Below the pieces are notes generated by a model that was not told the DNA's origin, made no database searches, and saw only the letters and a list, made by a program, of their open reading frames with translations. A stretch of DNA of 64,000 bases from Toxorhynchites rutilus septentrionalis (taxonomy: Eukaryota; Arthropoda; Insecta; Diptera; Culicidae), in contig NC_073744.1 of assembly GCF_029784135.1 (NCBI RefSeq), positions 12,919,929-12,983,928 on the forward strand, in the 5' to 3' direction. A program made the position numbers and the translations under genes. Of the stretch, positions 13,301 to 25,300 are shown piece after piece (within the stretch, counting starts at the first letter, position 1; each line of letters starts with the position of its first letter).

Positions 13301-16300
13301 TGACAACTTTTGGGTTCTTCCGGAGGGCCTGCTTCATAATCGCCCAATATTTCTCTATTGGGCGAAGCTCCGGCGCGTTGGGCGGGTTCATTTCCTTTGG
13401 CACGAAGGTGACCCCGTTGGCTTCGTACCACTCCAACACGTCCTTTGAATAGTGGCACGAAGCGAGATCCGGCCAGAAGATGGTCGGGCCCTCGTGCTGC
13501 TTCAATAGTGGTAGTAAGCGCTTCTGTAGGCACTCCTTAAGGTAAACCTGCCCGTTTACCGTGCCGGTCATCACGAAGGGGGCGCTCCGCTTTCCGCAAG
13601 AGCAGATCGCTTGCCACACCATGTACTTTTTGGCAAACTTGGATAGTTTCTGTATGCGAATCTCCTCCGGAACGCTGAATTTGTCCTCTGCGGAGAAGAA
13701 CAACAGGTCCGGCAGCTGACGAAAGTCCGCTTTGACGTAGGTTTCGTCGTCCATTCCCAGGCAATGCGTCTTCGTCAGCATTTCGGTGTACAGCTTCCGG
13801 GTTCGCGTCTTCCCCACCATGTTTTGCCTTTCGTCGCGGTTAGGAGCCTTCTGAACCTTGTATGTACGCAGGCCCTCCCGCTGATTGGTCCGCTGGACGA
13901 ATGAACTTGACAAATTCAGCTTATTGGCGACATCCCGGACCGAACTTCTCGGATCACGTCTAAACTGCTTAACTACGCGCTTGTGATCTTTTTCACTGAC
14001 GGAGCATCCATTTTTGCCGTTGTTCACCTTCCGGTCGATGGTTAGGTTCTCGAAGTATCGTTTTAGTACTCTGCTGACCGTGGATTGGACGATTCCCAGC
14101 ATCTTACCGATGTCCCGATGTGACAACTCCGGATTCTCGAAATGAGTGCACAGGATTAATTCACGACGCTCTTTTTCGTTCGACGACATTTTTCCAAATT
14201 TACGAAAAATTGACAGAGAAGCATGGCCAACGTGATCTATACACTCTTATCTGATTTTAAAGCGAAAGCTGAAGATATAATTCCTAAAAATTAAATTTCT
14301 ACAGCGTTTTTTCCGTGATGCAATTTGATGTGACACACCCTTTATATAGGAAGGTAGTGCTTAGGGTGATAATGGAGTATGTTATTGGTATTACGTCACG
14401 TTCTGAAATCATAATTTTTGCTCGTTTAAAGATGAACAAAGATCCGGAGGCGTTTCTGATCGGCACACAGCAGCAAGATGAAAACTCGGAGAACGATTTG
14501 CTGGACAACGAGATTGAGCAAAACTTGGCCATGCTCGAAACAATACTAGCTGCTGGAAATACGGCCAGCAATAAACGGAGCAATTCAAAAAGGTGACAGA
14601 ACCCGTGATATCCTCAAATTTCCTGAATTGTTCTTACAAATTTTGTATTTTACAGGGAGCGAAGCAAGTCGGTAGTCAACGAGGAAATCTCCAGCTTTCT
14701 GTACAGTGGGGGAAGCAAAGATAGTGGCCGGAATTACCCGCTGCGACGCCAAAGTGCTATCTCTGATTTCAAACCAAAGGTATCCAAGTGGACGAAGGTG
14801 AAGGCGGCCTTCAAGTGGGAGAAAACAAGTGCCCTGCCAGGAAACGACGGAAAGGCTACGGAAGCGATGATGATTCCGGTCAATAGCGACATTGCACGGT
14901 AAGTTTGGCTCCAACAAATCCACACAAGTTGCTGACAAGTGCAACGTTTACAGCTATTTGCGCGTCCCATCCGTGCCCTGTGTTGGCAGTTCCGGTGATT
15001 CAGTATTTAGTTCCTCGTCAGGCATCGTCGTCAGTGGAGGTTCGGCGCCGGGGACCCCCGGCGAAAACAGTTTGGCCAGCTCGGCAGAGGATCTCGCCGA
15101 TATGGTCGACGAAAGCCGAGGCGGTGCTAGAAGTGAGTACATTTGCCTGGTATAATATTGTCAATGTGTTGTGTTTATAACCGAGAATGATTGCATGGAA
15201 TGCATTCCCCCTGGGATCACATTGTGGGTGAGAAGCAGCAGAGTCGTGTCCGGGGATGTTTTTTCTTACCGTAAATCATATTTTCCGAGTATTTTCAATC
15301 GAGCACTCGTAAAAATGTTTATTGTTTCAGTGTCGCATCTGCGTTTTGTTGCGGCTACTAAAGCAGACGTTGGGATGCATGGCGTAATTATTTTCTTCCA
15401 ATTTTTTTCACAGGGAAAAGCGAGTACAGGTCGGACTCGATTATATATAATAGCTATTTCATTTTTTTTCTATAATGTTTGACATTCATACATTAATGAA
15501 AAAAAATGTTTTCATGAGATTCGATTATGTATAGGATTTGAAAATAATTGTTGAAAAAAAAGGTCGGTTATATATAATCGAGTCCGACCTGTATCTGATT
15601 TCAGTGTGGGAATTACCAGCCTGAATCTAGTCGAAAATATCCATGTTTCCAACCTACAACAGTCTACCACTACCTAAAATAGAAATTATGCAATTGTTCG
15701 TTCATATTGTTTGACGAGTGCTCAATGTGCTCTAATTCGAAATAACGGTACGAACATTTTCGTGTGTTGTTTAATTCTGTCTTGATTCAGGAAGACGGCT
15801 TCCCATTAACGTCATCACATGTAGCGTTGCGCAACGTGCGGAATGTATTTCGTCGTGCAGGAGATTCCTTCGTTGCCATGCCTCTGACATACAGTGTCGG
15901 ACGAAACATTAAGACCACTGCTCGAGCAAAAAAAAAAAAGAAAGTGACAAAACATTGAGAAAAAATCATTCCATCCAGTGCTTCAATCCATTTATTATAA
16001 TTTGCTTGCATTTTTCGAATGAATTTATAACTTCTGTAGTTGAAACAATAGTCATTCATTAAAAATGCGTTTTAAGCATACTTAACAACAAAAATGACGC
16101 GATAAAAACTAAGATCGCTTTCAAAATTTATGGCAAAAAAGTCACAGGAGGGTTGTGTCCGAGACACGACCGCATAGTTGACGTAGGATTCCGTTAGGCT
16201 ATGTGTTGATGCGAATTTAAATTGGACTAACAACAACTAATCTTATATGTAGAGCATATGGAAAATCACTTTCTAATATTTTATAATATTTCTTCACTTT

Positions 16301-19300
16301 TCCAATTTTCCGCATTGTATAAACTTTCTTTGGGTGAGAATGAACACAACAAAACAGACAGTTTAGAACAAACGACCCGTTCTCGAGCGGGAACACACCT
16401 TGGTTTTTATTTATGAAAATTGAAATAAATCGTTTCATGTATCAAGTTGTCGTGTGTGATTGTCCCTATATCCTTATACCCTCCTTTCCTTCCTTTGCGG
16501 GTAATTCGTCCCCTTGCTCTACACTTACACTTGTGCTAAATTTTTCACAATACACGATCGCTCATTGATATGAAATTTAACGAAGCAACCAACATTAAAG
16601 TTCCAAATTTAAATTTTATTTGCTAGAATTAATCGTATCACTCAACCTACTTGCAATACAAAAGTGCCCCCGACTTGCATATATTTGCAATGCCGATTTC
16701 CCCCAGGCAGCTTGGTTTTGATGTCTCTGTTAGGGAACACATTTCGGTGGGAGCAAATGCTCCCCCTACTTTTATGTATTTGCAATGCCGATTTCCCCTA
16801 GGCAGCTTGGTTTTGATGTCTCTGTTAGGGACCCGCCGCATGTGTCGTCAATTTCGACCAATCAGATGTTGGTATTTCCGTAAGGGTAGGGGTTGAGATT
16901 TTTCAATTGTTCGATAGTTAGTTTCATGACATATATTATTTTCTTCAATATGAAAAATTGTTATGGAGTGCCGAAATCAATTGAAGCAAAAATTTCATCA
17001 ATCCATCATCGAATGACTGAGCAATAAGCGTTTGAAATTGGACAATTTTCACGATATACTCAATTTTCGATTCTCAATTTGTACCCCAATATGTTCCCGA
17101 AAGACGTAATCCTACGTCAAAAACAACAAAATTCATACTGTGGAAAGCTTCTAGGGTTAATACTTGGTCGTGTAGCTTTTGTAACGCATGACTTCACGCA
17201 CCCGGTTCGGCATGGAATTCTCCAGCTTCTGGCATGTGGTGACCAGAATGGCGTACCAACAAGTTTGGATCCTATCTCACAGTTGCTGCCAATTCTTCGA
17301 TTTCTTCGTGTACACCAACTTTTTTTCGATCTCCCATAGCTTCTCCATAGGGTTCAGATCCTTTGACTGCGCTGGCCACTCCATGACGTCGACTTTTTTT
17401 ATCCTACAACCACTTTTTGACGGTCTTTGCATCTCCCACTCGGTTTTTAACAGCATAATATTCCAGGTTTTGGGCGTACAGGTACTAATCCATGATCTTA
17501 TCCACCAATAAAAGGGGCCAACCCCGTACCAGGAGAAGCGCCCCCACACCATAATGTTCTCTCCTCCATGCTTGAATGTCTTCGTGGTATACTGTGGCAT
17601 GTAAGCGCAGCCTATTGGGCGATGGACCCAATATTTTCCGTCCGAGTTGATGAGGTTTACCTTCGTCTCATCCGACCACAGTATATTTTGCCACTGCTTT
17701 TCCTTCTCCGGGCAGATCCAATCGAAGTGGTCTCTCAGCCGCGCCTTCAGATGCTTCGACGTCAGCATCGAGACCATCCGGGGGCTTTCACTGCCTAGAC
17801 CCTGTTCCACGGGCCGCCGCTGAACATACAAGCTCAGTTCGTCCCAAATCTTTTTGAGGCCTTGAAGGGATCTTCCTTGGAGGCTCGTTTTATAGCAGAG
17901 TCATCCTTCGCGGTCGTTTTCCTTGAGCGTCCAGTCGTTTCGGCTTTTTTGCGGTCGTGGAGGGCATTAAACACGAAGGTTTTGGATCGTCCCAAATACT
18001 CAGCGGTTTGGCGTTGACTGCTGCCTGCCTTGGACATTTTGCGGATGACCATCCACTGCACCTAGAATCCGAGAATTAAAACCTTACATACTTCTTGTTC
18101 ACATGATAAATACTTACCAGGATCCGAGAAACACAAAACACCACCGAGAAACAATCAATTTTCTTCAAAAATCGGTCGAAACAACACTCGGAACAGCCGA
18201 AACGAACAACTGGTCCTGAATTTTGCCGCACTGGGTTTCACCTTTTGACAGCTCTCAGTGCGTCTTTCTAAAACGGGTTGCTTTGATAGCGTTAAACTTG
18301 CGGGTTTCAAAGTTGGCAGGCTAGTATCAGTGCTCGCCACTAGATTTCGCATACATATACTATATTTGAATTGGCATTTAAAATTAATGCGAATTTTTTG
18401 CATTAGAGTGGTCTTTATGTTTTGTCCGACACTGTATGATGCACACCGGTACATGAGTAGATGATAAAATTGAACTCAAACGTTTATTGATGCAGAGTGT
18501 CTGCATTTGTCAGCTGGAAACATTTATATTAGAATTTAATTGATAAAAGCTGTGGAAAAAGAGTCCCCTGTGTATTGAGAATGTTAATGTGACAACATTT
18601 TTTTCCGTGTCACGAACCCTCGGTGTTTAACGAGATGTGCATTTTCCCGACCATCGAGCGCATATCATATGTTTAGTCTTCCTTTCCGCTAACAAATCCC
18701 TTTACCGAGTTTAGCTGGCCAGCGACTATTGATGACGCTAAATGCTGATGCGTGCTGAACTCGCTATTTTTAGCTGGCTAGCGAGGAGGCGGAGAAGCAC
18801 ATTCTATCATCGGTTGAGTGCAGTGGAAGAAGATGGTAGCGTCAAACATGGTCGATGGAAAGCCCTTGCATAATTGATGCCGAACATCCTCACACACATT
18901 CAAATCCGTCCGCGAATCGAAAAAGTTTCATCCAGAGGCGCGTAATGAGGAGATACGATGAAACACCTTGACAGGTAGTTTGTGGCTGTGGTGAAATTTG
19001 AAACCGCTTGTTATTTATGCCTACTTCGATTGATTGAGAGTTTGAAGTTGCCAAAAAAGTACTCATCATTCGGGAGGCGGGAAATAAAAAATACGCTGAT
19101 GCACATTTCCGGGTTGTTCTGATTGACGGAAATTTAATCCGATCAACAGGTAGGATTGTACTATTATTCATTTAACATATTATTAGGTATTCGTATGATG
19201 TTAGATGAGTGGATGAAAATGCATCAACAATCCAGTTTCCATGTCCGACACCAATACAATATACATGCGGGGTTGTATTCGGAGATCGGGTTCTCGCGAA

Positions 19301-22300
19301 ACTCCTCCCGTCGTAGTTGTACCTTAAACTTCTGCCGCACTCACTCGAACCGGGAACATCGGATCGGTGTGAAAATATATTATGACATAATCGCTTTATT
19401 TTTAAATCAACTTTTCGCTTCTTTGTATGAGGAGAGAGCGATCTCTCACTGTGGAACTCTACGGTTCTGTATCGTACACCGGCGTATGGTGGAATCCGTA
19501 CAAATCATTGTAGCAAATTGGATGGGGAAACATGGAATTTGAATTTTTTAGACGTAGGACTACGTCTACGTTTATTTAGAATTTTCAAAGGCATATTACA
19601 CAGAATCGTTTTTACGTTATATGTTATCAGATATACCATTAGACGGCAAATTTATCCAACATTTTTCTCGCCTGAGACATCAACGGTGGAAATAATAAAA
19701 CAAGTGAGCAATTTAACAAATAAAAGGGGTAGGTTTTGCGAGCGGATGCGAAGATAAATCATGTATTATGCATTCTTTCTTCCAACTTCGTTCCCATGAA
19801 TGTTGTATGTAACACAAAATTGCGTGCAATAATTCGTTCTATCTAACAAATTAGCAAGGTGTTAAAGTAATCAGATGCATGATTTCATGCATCACTCAAA
19901 CTTCTTGCCAGATTTCATCAAAGCAACGAGGAAAGTGTCACTCATACATTGATCGTTCATTAATTAGGAGGAGGCAGCGATTATCATGCGAGAACTTATT
20001 GAGATCGGCATTACATCGCATCACAAAAAAGAAACGAAATGAAATATTAATATTCTTCATGACTCATATTCGTATTTCTCAATGACTCAATTCTTTTATG
20101 ATAGATTGAAAAGTAGAACCAATACGACTTGATTGTGATAGTCTGCAAACGAACATTATTTCACCGAAAAAGTTACTTCTTCTAATGCCTTAGAATAAGA
20201 TTAATAATAAGAATAACACAATAGAAAGAAAATACAATACCATAGCTATACATTAAAAATAAAGCAACTTCATGATTTCATTTGTATTTTACCTCAAAAT
20301 ATCACGAAATTGTAAGGGGTTTCAACTTGTTTTTTGTTTTTTTCCCATAAACTTCATATTCAATGTAATCAATAACGATATCATTTTTCTACCATTCCAC
20401 CCTTTTATGTGTCACATTGATATTCATTAATCATTTTTAGTTAGACAGTTGAACTTCCTGCCAGAAACTTAATTTCTTTTTTCGTTCGTTACAAACCGTT
20501 TGACGGTTATGAGTACATATAACAAACGGCCCTTTTCAGGACTACTATTTGAAGTTTCAAAAAAGTTAAACTAACAGATTTCTGAAAAATGACAAGTGAA
20601 CCAAGTGATCCGAACTACCACAGTCCTACGTCAAACTTCCGTCCGTGTCCCTAGGCTCAGACCCTTCTACTTTATTTTCCTCCAAAATCCACGTTCTTGC
20701 AGTGATTTTGTAGGACATTTAACTGTCATTACTCATGGAACTAACAATAACATGTATTTACAAAAAAAAAACTGTAAACAGTATAATATTACAACATTGA
20801 TCATACGTGGTAAACCGGTACGTGGTAGTGATAATCGTAGTAGTGATCTCTTTTTTTCGTACCTGTGTTTGAACATGTGACATGTTTGTATTCGTAGTAT
20901 GTTCCGATACATTGTTTGAACCACATGATGTTTTTTTTTTCATTCAATGTTCAAACACGGTGTACAGTTTTTCTTCCGTTTTAACCTCAAGCAGCGGCAG
21001 TGTGTATAGTAGAAGAAGTGAATTGGACATCCCACCATATGGAAAAATGGTTAAGTAAAGTTTGCGCAAATGAAATACACATATTTATCTGTTCTGAAGA
21101 AAACAAGCGTCAATTGATATCAGAGTTCTTCACAATTGATATCATTATTTAGTGCACGCGTCAATTTATACATTGAATTTATGTAACATCCGCTACTATT
21201 GGCTAAAACAAATGCAGTTTTCATACAGGGTACACTTTAAAAAACATTGCAATGCAATGCGAAAACCACTTATCCTCATCCTCATCGGAAAAAAAAAATT
21301 CCAACCCGAGCATCTATTTTCGATTTCTATTCATTCGTATCAATTTTTTTTCCATGAAATCCAATAAATCACTGTTTATCCTCCTGCCTATTCCCAACCA
21401 TTTACCATTAGCATGACACTGGCATGTAACAAAGCATATTGTTTATAGCGAACATTCGAGAAGGATCCCGACCACTGCTGAAAATATTCACATTCACGAC
21501 ATTCAAATTCGGCGAATTTCTGTCTTCCTTGTATTGATAAGCTACTGCTCAAGCGAGAGTCGATAAATATGGAACAACACTATCAATGAACCCCAGTGGA
21601 ATGAACATCAACATCAGCTTGCCATGAAGTTCATTTTTCATTTGCATCTTCTTTTTCGTCATGGTATTCGTAAGGTCGAAAATGAAGATCATTGCGTGTT
21701 AGTGAAAATCAAAGCATAAAATTCAGCGCCACCAATTGAGAGTGAAACCGATCAATGGTAAAGGATGGCAATTCATCACACAAAATTCTTGTTTTTGGCG
21801 ACTTGGGCAATGGAATGTATAGAATAACTCTGGCCACGTTTTATGAATCTACTCACGATTGCCCGGAAATGACATACACCACCATTTATATGTGCAATGG
21901 GTAACACGTTTTCAATAAAAATTCACTGCAAGTGATGAAGATCAACTTAACGTTCGTGATAATCACCTGAAATTATTGACAGTCGAAATTCGTTCATGCT
22001 GTTTTCGATCAATATACCAGACAAAGTTCACGCGTCTCGACTCTTGTGTTATACTCATTATGCCAGATATGGAGTTGAGTTATAACAGAAGAGAATTCAT
22101 CCGATACTGGGAAAAATATAATTCCTCCATTCGTGAATAAATTTTGATAATTTATGGCACTGATCCCGACCAAAGAATCAATCGCAATTATAGGCTAATC
22201 AGATGACTATGGGACCAATCATATCAATAGGGCACGAATAGAATGAGAGCAGCCAGTCGCTAATATACCATCAATCAGTGTAGACCAACCAGCTTTGGCT

Positions 22301-25300
22301 AGATTCATTCTTCGACAACATCGGGTAGCCAGTCTACTCAATACTACTACTCTGGAACTCTGCTCAGAAAATATCTCCCCCATGCTGGTATATCATTTGT
22401 ATAATATACTAGCTGACCCGGCGAACTTCGTCCCACCAACAGTTGATAGTTTCATTCAAATAGTTTCGAACACTCAAGTCCTCACAGAAATTGTTTTTCT
22501 GTACGTTATCTATATTTATGGTATATAATTTATTTTTAGGCATATAAACCTGATGCAGACTAGGACGCATCAAACCTGATACTGACTGTTCAAATCCGTT
22601 GCTCCGTTCTTGAGCTCAATCGTGAGGAACGGACACTAAATCATTTTTATATATAGAGATATATGGATACTAGCTGACTCGGAAAACGTTGTTCTGCCAT
22701 ATAAATTTGTTCTAGTGAATGTATTGGTTGTTAAATAAAAAATAACTAATGCATTGTAAGTATGTTCGAATGGTTTTACGTTTTTGACCCATGCTTTGAT
22801 TAAGATCAAATATATTTGTAGGGATGGGATCTATGACATACAAAGGAATGGAGCGCTATAGAGTATGATCGCCGACAACAATGAAAAAAACCATTCATTT
22901 TCTTACTTCATTGTTATTTATTTACTTTTCTGAAGTTCATTACTGTTCGGTCTCGTTTATTGGGGCTGATCTACCGGCCGATTTGGTAGCTCATTATTCC
23001 ATCGTTGTCATTCAATCGAGGAAAATTCAAAACGGTAATTTGAAACATAGTCATATTGCTTCGCTTTTTCACGGACTTTCAAATGTATTTATTGATCTTC
23101 ACCGAACTGCAGAACTTAACAATAATATGAGCATTAAATGTTTTGCTCTGCTAAGGCGAAAATGGTATTACACAACGATTTCCCATTATCAGTATTTGTT
23201 CGTTTATATATTTGATATCCGCCTACGCTTGTGGTCGTGTCGTTGGTGAAATCTTTAGGAAAATGCTTTGTACATATTCCATCTGCCATGCAAGGCAGTA
23301 ATAGTTTCAGATTTCCTCATGGGTCATGTGTCATGTTTATAATAACAATATCTATCAGTCACTCATGTTCCGGAATTCGTATGGTTTGAAACTCGATCGG
23401 ATTTCATGATTCGATCAAAATCGATTTTTGCTTTCTGAAATCCGCTCGCTTCAAATTTAAACATTCTATGCAAATGTGACAACCTCGCCTTAATGGAAAA
23501 CAGTGTTCAATACAATTTATCCGTATTTGTAAAGCAATTTACTCTCTATGAATGAACACTTTTACTCGAGGTTATTTAAATACATAGAAGACATAGTCCT
23601 GACAAATTTCACTATCTATTTCGGTATTTTATCGATTAACCAGAAAAAAAGTGTGCGTGAGGTTATCCTCGCTTTTGTCTTTCAATCGAATACATAAAGC
23701 AACGTGTGGGACCGAATACTAGTAATGTTGTCATGAAGCTCATTAAAGACTTCATTTTTGTTTGAAAACACGTGCTATAATGTCATGACAATGAATTGTG
23801 TTTTAGCATGGCAATAGCCGGTGTCGGTGTTGCTCATGATAGCGTCTCCCAAGTGAATGTATTCTTCCTCACACCGCTTCCGTCGATTGTGTCGTAGCAA
23901 TCACAATCGCTCGTCGCCTCTACCTTCGCGTACATAACGACCATGAATAGTTGGCTCAGCTCACGACATCATAGAACTATGTTTCCCTGACTGGGTCGAA
24001 TCATCATACGGTACAAATAAAAATAAGTCGAGAACACTCTCTGGTTTGCTTCGTCTTCGTCTACATATTCATAAATAACAACTCGAAATGACGCATGACG
24101 CAAGTAATACTACGCTGAACGGGCGAACGTTAGGAATTATAGAACCATTGAAGAATATGCTGTAGAGCGTGGTATGAAGGGTGTGTTTCATTAACCCCAG
24201 ATTATTGTTTTTTCTTCGAATCACAATTTCTCGCATCACTGTGCATTCGCCTGTCATGATTCCAGCAACGCATGCGCATTAAATCTACTCACGTACTCTC
24301 CAGCTGGTGTATTTATCAGGATCAGTGCTTTCACCATTCATTCAAATTTGAATGAACGAACCGTAAAACAGTTCAGTTGCTTTAAAGCTCTCACACTAAC
24401 GTACCAAGCAACTGCTGTTCGCGCTGAAGATACCACAGGAGAAATAAAAGTGAGAACGATTGTGTCCATCCATATGTGCTGAAGAATTTGTGCTCATAAC
24501 GCAAAAGAGTCGTGAGACTATTTGGAAGAGAGTCTAGCAAGTCTTTTTTATCCCCTGAACGTAGGCTGTAAGCAGTATATTTGGTTCAGTAGCATATGAG
24601 ATTCACGTGCCAGTTTGCAGTTGAATCATTCAAATTCAGTGTGTGCTACTGAATTTGAATGCAAATAATTCCTCAAGCGTATTTCATTTGAGCCAGCTAG
24701 AATCTATATTTTAGAAATGCGCGCGATCCGTGTGTCGCACTTTTTGTATTAATATCGTCGACATTATTTTGAAGCAGATTCATAAGGTACTCCTTCATAT
24801 GTTTTGAGTTTAAGTTTATATGAATATAATGTGATGATTGGGTGAGCGATGCAATGTTCGATAAATTATAAGATATTTTCATTCTCACTTGAATTACTGT
24901 ATAATTATCTTTAATGATATTTCATAACTTAACGTTCATACGTTATATACTGGATTGATATGTAATATTACTCCTTCCACCAAGAAATTTACGGTAGACA
25001 ACACTGTACATATTTGCTGTATTTCGCTGTACGAGGAATGTATTCACGTGAATAAAGCAAGCAGTAAACTTACCTCAAAACTTCGAATTCATTGCAATAT
25101 CGTGTAATAGGAACGATATAATGTATTTTCTAACAAACTTGTCTATGTCTTTCTGTAACTTCGATTATGTTTTTAATAAAAACGCGCATCGATAATGACA
25201 AGTTTTATTAACAAATCGTTTAAAAATCAAATGTTTAGATTTATACTCTTGGAATTATTGCTTGAAATAACAATCAATTGTTTTGAAACTACTATGCGAA

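Larger units (their letters stand above)
12963..14396 (+). repeat. Right copy of the direct repeat, interrupted by ITmD37E
   Basis: Matches 4343-4476 with a modest number of differences; bases 13045-14342 are the inserted transposon. The left copy is therefore a paralogous empty site: GGAATACATATCAAGG against GGAATA, the element, then TATATAGGAAGG. This confirms the TA target. Confidence 0.8.
15892..18434 (-). mobile_element. Tc1-like transposon T2, carrying hairpin-repeat copy B
   Basis: Inverted ends CAGTGTCGGACGAAACATTA (15892) and, inverted, CAGTGTCGGACAAAACATAA (18434); TA on both sides (15890-15891, 18435-18436). The 2543 bp reduce to about 1.57 kb, a normal Tc1 size, when copy B (16151-17125) is excluded. 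Confidence 0.85.
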
